64,000 nt of DNA from Paroedura picta (Eukaryota; Chordata; Lepidosauria; Squamata; Gekkonidae): contig NC_135384.1 in assembly GCF_049243985.1 (NCBI RefSeq), positions 563,001 through 627,000 on the forward strand, in the 5' to 3' direction. Numbering within the stretch: position 1 is the first letter of the stretch; each line of letters begins with the position of its first letter. Below, piece after piece: positions 20,512-44,167 of this stretch. The position numbers were made by a program, and so were the translations under genes. The notes under the pieces are model-generated. The model ran no database searches and had not been told where the DNA came from. It saw nothing but the letters and a program-made list of their open reading frames with translations.

Positions 20512-21753
20512 ATGGAGCTGTGGGGCTGCTCTTTGCTGTTGCTGGCCATGCTCTTCATGAATCAAGCCCAGCTGAAGCGCCAGCGGTTCAGAGAGCTGGA
20601 CCCCGTGCGGGGAGAAATCCCCCGCTTCCCTGGCTCTCCTGGGACTGGCGAGCCCTGGTTTGCCCTTGGGGGCGTGGACTGTCCCTTCTCACTGCCAATG
20701 TGGGCCCTTCTCATGGGCCTCTCGGGCTCTGCCGCCCTTTATGTCCTGCGCTTCAGAGGGCGAGGGGTAAGCAAGATCCCCCCCCCAGCCCACCTTTCCG
20801 TGCTTCTTCCTTGGGCTCTGGGTGTGTTTGATGCAGCCCCATAATCTACTTATGCTGGCGGCCACCAAAGCAGCCTGTGGGTTAATAGAGAAGAGTCTAG
20901 AGCAGAGCTTTGCTGTGTTGTCCTTGAACTGCTGCCTGCCAGTCATGAGTGGGTGGGCAACATGGTGTGTGGTTAGAAGCTGGCCAGAGAGACTTGCATA
21001 CTTCTGTCGGGTCCTCCAGCAGACCAAGCCACACAATTGTTTGTGCCTTAAAAAACAAAACAAAACAAGGAATGGGATCCTCACCCCCCCCCCCCGTTAT
21101 TTTCAGCATCCTTGTCCAGTTCTACCAATACAATCAGAGTCCAGCAGGGGCACCTTGAAGACCAACAAAGATTTATTCAAGGCGGGAGCTTTCGAGGGCA
21201 AGCACGCTTCCTCAGACTCAGACCTGAGTAAATCTTTGTTGGTCTTCAAGGTGCTCCTGGACTCCGATTCTCTTGTGCTACTTCAGACCAAGGCGGCGAC
21301 CCATTTGAATCAGTTCTACCGCATATTTAGTCCTCCTTGCCACTTTTGATTTGCAGGCCTCCCGGGGCCTCCGTGCCCGTCAGAATGGGGGCAGAGCCCC
21401 GCCCACTGGCAGTGGGGGGTGGCAACTCGCGTGGGCAGGCCCGGGAGCCCGAGGCTGGCTGGTGGCGCCTGGCATGGCCGTGCTCTGCCCGCGCCTGGGG
21501 GCCGGCCCGCCGGTGGGGCGCTGCTGACCCCTGACCCCTTCGCGGGCGCCCCTCGAGTCCGCCGGTGGCCAATGCTTGTGCTTCCCCGCAGGGGGTGGCC
21601 CCGGGCCCGGCGCCGGAGGCCCAGCCGGAGGAGGCCTTTCTGCGGGACGTCGCCACCGTGCTGGCCATCATTCGGGGCCGCCTGTCACGGGCGGCGCAGG
21701 AGCAGCAGAGGCCGCTGCAGCGAGGCGGCGCGGGAGGCCCGAGGGCCGAATAA
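20512..21753 (+). CDS. Small two-TM membrane protein in the C7orf61/SPACDR position
   Basis: Two coding exons, 20512-20766 and 21592-21753, join in phase 0 and encode 138 residues. The N-terminus is hydrophobic (LWGCSLLLLAMLF, residues 3-15). A second membrane segment lies at about 62-80 (MWALLMGLSGSAALYVL). The C-terminal exon has an amphipathic stretch, FLRDVATVLAIIRGRLSRA. In mammals the gene beside TSC22D4 is C7orf61/SPACDR, whose C-terminus also has an acidic-then-basic helix (LLWEVYLVLWAIRKHLRRL). The match is weak, so homology is an inference from position. Exon 1 starts in a good context after an X-box-like site. The stop codon overlaps an AATAAA. An extra middle exon after the acceptor at 21357 is possible. 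Confidence 0.55.
21136..21300. repeat. Interspersed repeat with inverted arms
   Basis: Left arm 'caccttgaagaccaacaaag' (from 21151) and right arm 'ctttgttggtcttcaaggtg' (to 21254) are perfect reverse complements. The longer arms (about 21137-21175 and 21229-21264) match with few differences. The middle has the phrase 'gagctttcgagggcaagcac'. A second, single-armed copy lies at 52,538-52,700. The family is common in reptiles but I cannot name it with certainty. Confidence 0.7.
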
Positions 21754-21754
21754 A
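21749..21754 (+). terminator. AATAAA overlapping the stop codon
   Basis: The last codons are GCC GAA TAA followed by AAG, so the TAA stop lies inside the hexamer AATAAA. If used, cleavage 10-30 bases later would leave almost no 3' UTR. Confidence 0.6.
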
Positions 21755-21849
21755 AGCACCGAGCAGGAGGAGCCCGGCCCGTCCCTGTGTCGCGCGCAGC
21801 CGGGGCGACCGCAGGCCGCGGAGGGGAGGGGAGGGGAGGGGAGGGGGAG

Positions 21850-22350
21850 GGGCTTGCGGGGAGGCTGCCCGACCCGGCCCCGCGGAGCCTTTTGCCCCCG
21901 CTCGAGGGAGCGACTACATTTCCCATCATGCCCCGCGCGGGGCAGGTGTCTGCGCCAGGCATGAGGGGCGGCGCATGCGCCTCAGCGCCCTCTCGCGGCA
22001 GTTTCCCGGCAGCCCTTGAGCGGAAGTCCGTCCGCCTGGGAAGAGCTGCGCGCTCGCGCTTCCTAACGGCCGCCGTGAGGGACGCTCCCGCTCCCGCGCG
22101 CCGCCCCCTCCCGCTCCCCGCATCTGGAAGACGCGCCTCTGGCCCCGCCCCTTCTGCGAACCCCCCTCCCCGCGCCGGGAGATGTGATGAGGGACCCCGA
22201 GCGGGTGAGTCACGTGCGTGGGCGGGGCCTCCTCTGTCACGTGGGCCGAAGGAGCCTCGGGAGGAGGGGCGGCGGCGGGGAGCGCGGACTGGACCACTCC
22301 GCCCGGGGGGGGGGCTCCTCGCAAGCAGAAAAGTAGCGCACAAGGGGCGC
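21850..22350. promoter_or_regulatory. CpG-island promoter, probably of the ATP13A3-like gene
   Basis: CpG-dense sequence with 'ggggaggggaggggagg', a ZNF143/Staf-like site 'actacatttcccatcatgcc' at 21913-21932, and a strong donor 'gagcgg|gtgagt' at about 22,205. The first coding exon of the ATPase (27,948) is preceded by an acceptor 'cacccacag' at about 27,939. An untranslated first exon here spliced to that acceptor fits. No transcript evidence is available. Confidence 0.5.
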
Positions 22351-22584
22351 GCCCTGTTTGTCTGCGCGTGTGGAGCTCTTGCGTGGGAGCCGGCGTGGTG
22401 TCATGGGTGGAATCCGTGGAGACCCCGGCCAGAAGCCCCTGGGCCAGCCAGACACCCTTGGCCTACCTGACAGGGCTGTTGTATTTGTTATATTTCTCCT
22501 CCACCCAGAACTGGCCTCCAGGATTGGCAGGATAGAAATCTGTTCTCTAATAAATACAAGTGAGGGGGAGAGAAGGCCGTAGGC

Positions 22585-22720
22585 CAGGGGTAGTCAAACT
22601 GCAGCCCTCCAGATGTCCATGGACTACAGTTCTCATGAGCATCTGCCAGCGTTTGCTTGCAGGGGCTTGTGGGAATTTTAGTGCATGGACATCTGGAGGG
22701 CCGCAGTTTGACTACCCCTG
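22585..22720. mobile_element. Palindromic hAT-type MITE, copy 1
   Basis: 136 bases. It begins CAGGGGTAGTCAAACTGC and ends with its reverse complement GCAGTTTGACTACCCCTG (one mismatch). The flanking 8-base target duplications are CCGTAGGC (22577-22584) and CTGTAGGC (22721-22728), with one mismatch. It has no coding capacity. Confidence 0.85.
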
Positions 22721-23593
22721 CTGTAGGCTGAGGAGAAAGTAAATCCATAAAAGCACCAAGCACAGGTCCCGGCACGCCTTTTGTGGGCACCGGCTACAAT
22801 GACCCCCGAGAGTGGTGGGCTTTCGAGTTCTCCACCACAATTCCTGAGACTGCATGAGAGGCGAGAAGGAAGGAGGGGGAGAGAAGTCCAGGCCTCGACC
22901 GTAAAGACCTCCTGCAGCCACCTCTCTGGCCCTCTGGTGCGTCGGTCGCAAGATTACATGAGGTTCGTTCACCGCTGGAAGGACAAAGGCCAGCCCACTT
23001 CCTTTGATCTCTCTGACACGCCCAGAATTGCATGAGTGAATCAGGGGACAGGTTGATGCTATTTTCCTCCATTGCTTGTGTAGATTATCGCACTCTGCAG
23101 AGCAAGAGGGGATTTGTTCACGAGGGTGTTCCAGTGCTGGGCTGGTGTCTCACGCGTGCAATTGAGGTGGGGTCCTGCAATGTCACGTTCAGCACGGGTA
23201 CCCAAACAGAGGCTCCGGGTTCCAGGAGCGACACTTTCCCTCGGTTGTGCCGCTTTTGGAGGGGGGATTTGTGAGGGGACACTCAGGCATACCACCCCCC
23301 AAAATCTTTCCTTGTGCACAGAAAAGCAGCACATGAGTCAGACAGGGGGACTGAGCCCCTCTCTTAGATTCTGGCTTTGCTTTCCAACGGGAAGCATTCC
23401 ATACTGCAGCTCTCCCTCTGTGGCCTGCAGGGGCAGCTCCGGAGAACGCTGCTTGGGGACCACAAGTCCTCTGGCATCGTGCACCGTGGTTGCACTCTTG
23501 TGCGCGCGCATAGTGCCCCCAAGATGCAGCCAACACATTATGGTGACCCTGCAGGATTTTCAAGGCGAAATGCGCCCATCCAAGCGTTTACAA

Positions 23594-23729
23594 CAGGGGT
23601 AGCCAAACTGCGGCCCTCCAGATGTCCATGGACTACAATTCCCAGGAGCCCCTGCCAGCGAATGCTGGCAGGGGCTCCTGGGAATTGTAGTCCATGGACA
23701 TCTGGAGGGCCGCAGTTTGGCTACCCCTG
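23594..23729. mobile_element. Palindromic hAT-type MITE, copy 2
   Basis: 136 bases of near-perfect palindrome, CAGGGGTAGCCAAACTGC to its complement GCAGTTTGGCTACCCCTG. It is flanked by the perfect 8-base duplication GTTTACAA (23586-23593 and 23730-23737). This is the best preserved of the three copies. Confidence 0.92.
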
Positions 23730-26700
23730 GTTTACAAGGTCTGAGGAAGTCACCTCGATGTGCTTCCCAACCGCAACAACCGCCGTCCCTGTGTGGGTGG
23801 GTTTCCTCAGCTCCAAGCAGGCCTTGAAAGGCGGAGGGATTGGTGCCCTGGCCAGCAAGAGCCTCGTCCGCGGGGGCTAGCAGAGAGAGAGGCCTTTGCA
23901 CTGGGCTTTGAGGCTGGAGGCCGGCCCCGAATCTCCCTCGCCAAAGTGCCATCCAGGTGCTTCCAACTTCCGGCTACCGGCCACGAGCGGCCTTGTTCAG
24001 GCCTTGCGGGCCGAGGGCCGTGACTTCCTCGATGGGGTCTATCCACCTCTGGCCGGTCTCCCCCTTTCCCGGCTGCCTTCGGGTGGGCTACAAAAGGCAA
24101 AATCTCCGTGGGCCCTGCTTGTTCTCCCCAGGTCACCTGAGGGAGAGGGGCGGAAACGGAGGCCGCTGAGCCTCAGCCCGGCTGCCTGTCTCCTTGGGTG
24201 GGTTGGAGCAGCTGGGGGCTCGGTTGGCGTCTCCGCATTCCTGTAAAGCCAAGCATCACGGTTTAATGCCTGGGCTGGGCCTCTGCAGACAGACCCAGCT
24301 GCTCCTGCCGGATGGGAGCAGCGCAGTTGGCAAAGGCGGCTCTTCTTTCCCCGGAGGGCTGGACCACACAGCTGCGGATGGGCCGTTCTCGGCCCCAGTG
24401 CAGACCGTGAGGACTCTGACGTGCTCTTGCTCGGTCCCCAGGCTGGCCCAGCAGAGTTTGCAGGGAGGGCCGAGTCCTTTGCGAAGGGGGGATTTCATCT
24501 GCCACGGGCCAAATCCCCCCCAGAACGTTCTCCGTGTTCCTTGCGAGTAGCCCTCAGGTCCTCCTTCAAGCCTGAACAGGCCCCTGGATGTCTCCGTTGG
24601 GAAGGCCTGTCTCTCCAGGGCAGGAGTTGTCCTCCTTCCTTCTGGCCCAGGACTTCCTGTGATTGTCCTCTTTACCTGGGTTGTGCAGGGCATGTCAGCA
24701 AAGAACTCCTGGGACTCCAGCCCAGCCGTTGAGGCTTCTGCCCGAACCTGCCAAGCCCCACCTTGCTGCTGAGGAGCCCAGGAGTCCGCACCCTCAGCCC
24801 ACCCGGCTCTGACTGCCTGAGAAGCCAGGTGCCCTGGCACTGGAAGAGAGGCGGGCCGATCAGCTCAGCCGAGACACCCAGCGGGCTTCCAGCCCCCACC
24901 CAGCCCAAGCAAACGGCTGCCTGTTTGCTCCCGCAGGGGAGGGAGGGGGAGGCGGTCCCAATCCGGTACGTGAGGGGAGCTTCCTGGCTGCACCTGTCCT
25001 GCCCCTGTGGTGCTTTGGCTCCGTCAGTTCTCCTGGGGAAGTAAGTGACGAGGGAGGCTGACCCCCTCTGCCCTGCTCTGCCCTGCCCCTGAGGTTGAGC
25101 TGCTGGACTCTGGCTCCTTTCTCCTCCTGCAGGCAAACTCCCAAGCCCCCCCCCTGCCCCCCGCAACCAAGCATGTCTCTCTCTGGGCTTCCCTGTGAGG
25201 CCAAGGGACGTCAGGTTGGCGGTGATCCTATTTCGGCAACATAACAGATGCAGGCAAAACAGGAGGAACAGGGAAGTCATGTCCTCCCCTTGGACTGGTC
25301 CCAGTTTGAGAATGGCGGGCTTGGAAGCCCCTCTGCCTGGGCCCCGTGTCTGTGGTGCTCCTCTCGGAGGAAGAGGCCGCTGGCTCTCGGGACCAAGGGA
25401 CCGGGGCTGGGCCGGCCTCAGCCATGTCCTTCCGGGTGAGGCTGGGGGAATCTGGTGGCCTAGTGTTGTGCAGACCCCTAGCCTTTTCTCCTCCTGCCCC
25501 ACACCCTAGCTCTTCCCCAGGGGCTAACTTGACCAGCCCTGAGGCAGGCCAGGATCCAAGGGCTAGACCGGTTTCTTCTCCGGTGCCACCAGTTCAGCCT
25601 TCCCTCCGCCTTCCAGCAACCCCAAAGCCCTTGTGTGCCTCGGCTCCCTGCAGCTGGACCAGGAGCTTCCCCTCCCTGCCCCAGAGACCGTCCAGACTCT
25701 GCATTCTGTCCGCCCCCCCCCCCCCCCCGGAAGCCTCCCCTCTCCTCCGCCACACGGGGGTCTGGATGTGCACAGAGCGCTCTCAGGTGCACAAGGAAAT
25801 GCTCTGTGTGGCCTGGGATGCCTTTGCCCGCCGGAGAGAAAAGGAGGTGCTTGTGGGTCGCCCTTCCTCCTGTCAGTTTCAGGATACAGCCGTCGCAGGA
25901 GGCGGTTTGCAGGCAGAGCGGCAAGGGCTGGGTGCCAAGGCACGTTCCTTGTCTCTCCCCCACCCCCCACCCATGTGCACATAGCTGCTTGCCACAACTT
26001 CAGGAAGCAAGAAACTATATGGAGGGTTTTATTTGTTAAACAAACAGTTGATGAAACCTGCTTCTCTGGAAAGATGAGTATTCTCTCTCCGTCCCTCGCC
26101 TGCCTCCCCAAAAGCAGGAGCGTAAAACCCTTGGTTAGTCAGCTGGGCAGGAAGGGGGTGGGGAGGGGGAGGATCCCTAGGTGCAAGCCCAGGTGAGCAA
26201 GGATCCCACACAGACTGGGCTGCTTTCTCGGGCCCCCGAATGTGGGGCGGGGTGGGGCTGGATCCGTACACATTTCTTTCTCGAGGGCCTGTGTTTATAG
26301 CCAGCGTCCTGATGTGCAGAAATAATTATACCCTGCACTTCCATCTTAACTAGGCCTCCAAGATGGCTTCAAAACAACCCCTCACAATAAAACAACGTCT
26401 TAAAAATCTGGTGCCAGCAGGCAGCAGTAAGGAAGCCCCCTGTTTCTAGCAGTGATTGGACACCACCAAGAAAGAACAGTCAGATGTTTTCAGTGGTCAC
26501 CTTGAGGAGAGCAGAGTCAACCCTCCAAAAGGGCCTTCTAGAACTGGGAAGCAGACCAGAGAAGGCCCAGCTTCTGATCCCGACCAGACTGGTTCCACAC
26601 TTGGGAATGGGATGCCGGGAGCCATTTCCAGGGGTCACCCCTCCTTTGACGAGCCTGGTCAGAGCCAGTGTGCTTCTGGCCTGCGCTTGGAAACAAATGG

Positions 26701-26814
26701 GAAGCCAGTGAGGATTTTGGAGCACTGGACTCCCAATGTGGGTGACTCTGCAGCTCCCCCCCCCCCCCCAAGAATAGTCCCTGGTTCATCCTTGGATGGG
26801 AGACGGGTGTAAAC

Positions 26815-26995
26815 CTGGACGGTAGATTCAGGAAGGACAAAAGGACAGGCGACTTTCCTCCCAGCACAATTACAGTGTGGAATTCACGGCCCGAGGACGT
26901 TGTGATGGCCACAAGAGTAAGCAGCTTCAGAAAGGGATCAGGCAGGTTGCCGGACTGGATGGGCTCCGCTGAGGTTTCCCTTCTGAAGCCATCTT
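26815..26995 (+). mobile_element. CR1-type LINE 3' end
   Basis: Contains 'caattacagtgtggaattca' followed by 'gttgtgatggccac' and 'actggatgggctc', phrases of the squamate CR1-type 3' region that recur at 34,470 and, reversed, at 38,345. Confidence 0.6.
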
Positions 26996-27175
26996 TAGAA
27001 TGACTCTTCCGGCATCTGCTGGGCAGCCGTGGCAGCTTCAGTCTCTAGGGGTCCCTGTGGCCGAGGCTCAGGGGGTCTGTGGGGAGCCAAGCTGGCAAAA
27101 GACGGCCCCTCCTCCGTGTGGAATGGCGGGGGGGGGGCCTCACTGCTGCCGCCCAGTTCCACCGAAGGCTTGAGA

Positions 27176-27251
27176 CGTGCTGGTGCTGGTGCTGGTGCTG
27201 GTGCTGGTGCTGGTGCTGGTGCTGGTGCTGGTGCTGGTGCTGGTGCTGGTG
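27176..27251. repeat. (GGTGCT)n hexanucleotide tandem array
   Basis: About twelve perfect copies of GGTGCT. The alternating Pro-Ala, Ser-Thr and His-Gln open frames on the minus strand, and the Ala-Gly, Cys-Trp and Leu-Val frames on the plus strand, are consequences of the repeat. Confidence 0.95.
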
Positions 27252-27947
27252 GGAGGCCCCTGGGGCTTTCCTGGGAAGAGGCTTGTCTGGTTCCTTGTGC
27301 CTCCTCGGGGTCTCTGTCCTGAGTCTCTCCCCCTCCTCTTCCTCCAGTTCCTGAGCAGGCTGCCCACCACTCCGTCCTGGATGTGGCCAGTGGATCCAGG
27401 GCCCTACAGCTGACACAGTGACAAAAGCTGCCGTAAGTGTGCTGCCCGGAGGAGCTCTGGGCCAACGCTGGGCACAGGCAGCTCTGCAGGCAAAGCCCCC
27501 CCCCCCCCCGTGCTGTCTCTCCCCCGCCCCCCCTGCTGCTGCCTTAGCGAGGCCCACAACCACTGGCTTGTGGTTGACAGGCTGAAGCCACCCAGCCAAG
27601 GGGACAACGGGGTGGCATTCACGGCTGAGAATAGCTGAGGCTCCGCGGGCGGGCGGGCGGGCGGGCGGGGACACCTGGGCAGGGTTGTTTATGCTGAGGG
27701 GGGCTTAATGTCGGACGTGTGGGGAGGGGGCCAGACCTAGGTGGCATACGCTAGGCGGCTCTTTTGGGCTAAGCCATCCCTGAATCTAGGGGAGAGAATG
27801 AGTTGCCTTTCTGCTGGGGGGCGGGGGAAGGGGCTTGAGCGCCTCCCCATGCTGGGCCCCCAGGCTGGCTGGAGGCCCAGCTGAGCCGCCCCCTTTCCCC
27901 TTAGGAGCGTGGAGGTGGGGTAGGTGCGTCACCCACAGGAAGGAGAC

Positions 27948-39894
<11,947 letters not shown>

Positions 39895-40064
39895 GGCCCC
39901 GGCCGGCCCGGGGGCCCCGGAAGCCGCCGAAAGCGGAACGCCTGCCCTGCCGGGAATTGTTGTCTGCAGGCTGCCGAATGCCACCAAAGACCTCCCCGTC
40001 CTGCCGCCGTTGTTGTTCTCTCGCGGCTTTGACTGTGTGGCGACCTTGTGAAGCGAGTCCCTGC

Positions 40065-40173
40065 ATTAAAGGCCCCTTGGCTCACCACCCCTCCTGTGTG
40101 GCTGTTGGCAGAGTGGGAGCGCGCACGGGCGGAGCGCAGCACCAGTCGCTGGCAGAATAAAATCGCCTTTATT
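40065..40173 (+). terminator. Polyadenylation region of the ATP13A3-like gene
   Basis: ATTAAA at 40065-40070 and AATAAA at 40156-40161 lie 170-270 bases after the stop at 39894. A TTTATT at 40168-40173 would read AATAAA on the other strand, but I see no minus-strand gene that needs it. Confidence 0.6.
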
Positions 40174-40179
40174 TAGTCG

Positions 40180-41218
<1,039 letters not shown>

Positions 41219-41526
41219 TGAGGGTTCAGGACAAGCTGCCCCCGTCTTCCTCCTCCTCCTCCTCCTCTCAAGAAACTGGACTGTTTTTGGGCCCCCCCGG
41301 GCCCCTCTGTCTCTTTCTCTGTGCTGCCGAGAGCTGACCTTTCTCCCTGCCCACCCGGGCGGGGGCTGCGGAGGCCTCCCCTGCTGGCCAGCTTCCCAGG
41401 GACAGGGCTGCATCAGTGCCTGCAGTGGAACCCTTGGGTGAGGGATGCAGTTGTCCTGGAGGGTGTGAGAAGTCTGTGAAATCGGCAGCTGGTTGTCCTC
41501 TGCTCTCCTCTGCAGCCAATCATCAG

Positions 41527-41532
41527 ATTAAA
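41527..41532 (+). terminator. Polyadenylation signal of the SERP-like gene (ATTAAA)
   Basis: ATTAAA about 310 bases after the SERP-like stop codon. It is the first good signal downstream. Confidence 0.5.
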
Positions 41533-42090
41533 AAATGCCCCTTCTTGAAATCTTTGCAAGAAACCGAGTCCGTCTGAATTTCTCACAGCAAAGCCGTGAC
41601 GTTTCTCCGAAGTAAGAGAGCTTTTCGCTCTTGCTGATCAAGTGGGAGGCCGTGGCCTTTTAGAGAGCCAAATGAAGCCTCGTCCTAAAGAAGCTTCCCC
41701 GAGTCGGGGCTCGTTTTCTGCAGCGGCAAGGCGGCTGCATCTACCCGGAAGGCTCCAGACAGTGGCCGGGGGAGGAGGTGGGCCAGGGCAGCATCCCGCT
41801 TAAGAGTGTGCAGTTGGGACTGTGGGCCAGTCAAGCTCCTCTCAGCCTAAGCAGGCACAGATGGCCCACGGTTGCCTCCATCCAAGCTCAAACCAGGGCC
41901 AACCTTGCCTAAGTCTCTTGGGGTCTTTACTGGGGGGAAAGGCCCAGCATGATGCTCGTCATGAACCTATTTTGTCCACTCTTCTGTCTCACCCAGTATC
42001 ACGGCAGCCTTTTGGCAGGAGGTGAAATGCCCCTTCGATATTCAGAATACCATCAACTTTGGCAAGCAGGGCAGAGACTTTAGTCTACGA

Positions 42091-42173
42091 CAGAGGTGGC
42101 CAAACTGTAGGTCTCCGGATGTCCATGGACTACAGTTCCCATGAGTCCCTGTCAGGACATGCATCTACCCCAG
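42091..42173. mobile_element. hAT-type MITE, copy 3, internally deleted
   Basis: Starts CAGAGGTGGCCAAACTG and keeps the 'gatgtccatggactacag' arm. It retains only about the last nine bases of the right end (CTACCCCAG). A perfect 8-base target duplication GTCTACGA flanks it (42083-42090 and 42174-42181). Confidence 0.85.
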
Positions 42174-42539
42174 GTCTACGACGCTACCTGGCTTTGGCAG
42201 GCAGAGCTCATTCCAAATGGGCCACCAGCTTAAGGTGGAGGATGGGGTTGCGGTTCCAAGTGTGAAGGGAATGGAGCATCCTGGCCACTCACTGAGCCCT
42301 CAGAAGCAGTGCGCCCCTAGAACAGCTGTAGATCTACCCTGTGCCTCTCACCGCCCCTAATGCTGATTCGTGCACTTGAGTGCGCCTCTGATCAGCCGCT
42401 TGCCAGATGTTGGGGGGGGGAATTGGGGGAAAGGCCGGCTGCAGCCCGTGGGCCGAGCTCCGCTGTTGGTTGTGCGTAAACCAGGGCAAAAGTAGCGCTT
42501 CTAAGGTGAAATCCAAAGCCCAGAGCGCCATGTCTCCCA

Positions 42540-43100
42540 TAAGGACCCCTCCCCCGGGGCGGAAGAACCAGGAGCCGCTCTAGGCCTCTCTGCAGGCGGG
42601 GCCCTCTCTATGGGCTTCCGGTTGGGGGGCGGGAGAGGAAGCGGCGGGCCGGAAGTACCTTCGGTCCTAGCCCCTGCCCTCCCACGCTCTGATCCGGGCT
42701 CTCGCAACTCCTCTCCTCCTGATTGGCTCCCTGCCGTCGAGCGGCCGGACGTGACGTCTTAGTGGAGGCGCAGTTTCCGGCGGGAGAGCGAGAGCGGCGG
42801 AGGAGGGCTGCGCGGCCGGGGCGCGATTCCTCCACGCGGGTTGGGCGGCCCCGATCCCGGCTCCCGCTCAGGTAGAGGTGGCCAGCGAGGGCCCCTGGAG
42901 GGACCGGGGTCGCCAACTCCAGGGGGGAATCTCCTGGGGAGGGCGGGGGCCTCCCTCTCGGACACGGGGCCGGACGCGGGGCCCAGCGGGAGGTGCGGCG
43001 ACCTTGCCCTGCGTGTCCGGGGTGGGGATTTCCTGGAGCCTGGGGGAAGGTGGGCTGCGCGGGCGCCGAGCCCGCCCCCGTCCGAGCCTCTCCGGGAGAT
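42540..43100 (+). promoter_or_regulatory. SRRT CpG-island promoter and untranslated first exon
   Basis: CpG island with an ETS/GABP-like site 'gccggaagtac' (about 42,648), an inverted CCAAT box 'gattggct' (42,720), and a CRE-like 'gtgacgtc'. A donor 'ctcag|gtagag' at 42,871 ends a probable non-coding exon 1. The coding exon begins 1.3 kb later. Confidence 0.6.
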
Positions 43101-43604
43101 CTCAAGCCCCGTCTCCGGCTGCTTGGGGGAGGAGACAGGATTACCAAACCCTGGAGGGTTCTGCTGCTGACTCTGGGTTGAAAAGCCCCACAGATTGGGG
43201 GGAGGGGGCCTGCAGAGAGTCAGAGGAGCCCAGCAGGATATCAAGTGGCAGAGTCCACCCTCCAAAGGGGCCTTTTGCTTCACCTGGAGAGCAGCTCTAA
43301 TTCCGGGCAGTTTGAAAGCCTTTGTGTGTGCTAGGTCTGCTTCCGGTTTACAGCAATCCTATGAATTTACATCCTCCCAACCGCCCTATTGATAGCAGCC
43401 TTGCTTAGGTTTGGCAAACTACCACACATTTATTTGGGCACCTTTAAAAAGAAATTATTGAAACATTTATACTCCATCTTTCCTCATAGTTCATTTCAAA
43501 AACTGTTTGCTTATTTGTTTCTTGATGAGGAAGAGGTACAAGGCATCTTCATAGAGCGTAAGCAATGTCCGTCAAAGGCCCTGGATCTGAGTTGTTTTCT
43601 GTAA

Positions 43605-44075
43605 CCCAGAGGGTTGGACCAGTGGGTGATAATTAATTCAAAAGAATTTTTGGTTAGACATCTGGAAGAAGTTCCTGACAGTTAGACCATTTGTCAATGG
43701 AATAGGCTTCCTTGAACAGTGGTGGGTTCTTTGGAAGTTTTAAAGCAGAGACTAGATAGCTGTCTGACAGTAATCCTGGTTTTGTGAACTTAGGCAGATT
43801 GGGAGTGGGTGGGCAGGAAGGGTTGTCTCAATGCTTGGCTCTTGTGGCCTTTTCTTGCATGCCCAGTGAAATGTCAGTCGCCACTTTGAGGTTGAGAGGT
43901 GAATTTCCTTGGTCAGACTGGCCAGGGATTCTTGTTTTCTTGGAGGGGGTATCATGTGGGTATGAAATTGGGGTCACTGTGGGTGAGAGGATAGTTGTGA
44001 GTTTCCAGCATTCCTCAGGAGGTTGGACTAGATGATCCTGGAGGTCCCTTCCAACTCTGTGGTTCTATGATCTGA
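43605..44075 (+). mobile_element. CR1 LINE 3' part
   Basis: Contains 'cagagggttggaccag', 'gttagacatctggaagaag' and 'gttcctgacagttagacc'. It ends with the typical CR1 terminus 'ggttggactagatgatcctg', 'aggtcccttccaactctg', 'tggttctatgatct'. It lies in SRRT intron 1, same strand as the gene. Confidence 0.85.
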
Positions 44076-44167
44076 CATGATGGAGTCTTTGTTCCAACCT
44101 ATTGGTGATGATATTGGATTAACTCTTTTTCTCTCACCTGCTTTGCAGTAGTTACCTTCCTGTCTCA

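Larger units (their letters stand above)
22730..27940. other. Gene-poor stretch between the CpG island and the ATPase coding exons
   Basis: Probably the first intron or upstream region of the ATP13A3-like gene. It holds a hAT MITE (23594), a CR1-type 3' end (26815) and a hexamer repeat (27178). No coding exon with conserved text could be found. Open frames such as 24256-24840 (minus) show no domain or splice support. Confidence 0.4.
41220..42540. other. Intergenic, SERP-like to SRRT
   Basis: Contains a probable SERP polyadenylation signal (ATTAAA, 41527-41532) and one truncated hAT MITE (42091). Otherwise I see nothing in it. Confidence 0.5.

Noticed and set aside
21356-21534. Middle exon of the small membrane-protein gene after 'gatttgcag'
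   Set aside because: The acceptor is good, but no donor with clear consensus and phase follows and the residues are low complexity. Left as a possibility only.
25424-25436. Alternative first exon MSFR before 'gtgagg' for the ATPase
   Set aside because: Only four codons with a plausible donor; no promoter evidence or conservation that I can assess.
27045-27674. Minus-strand frames with His-Gln, Ser-Thr or Pro-Ala repeats
   Set aside because: All derive from the GGTGCT hexamer array; flanks show no conserved text.
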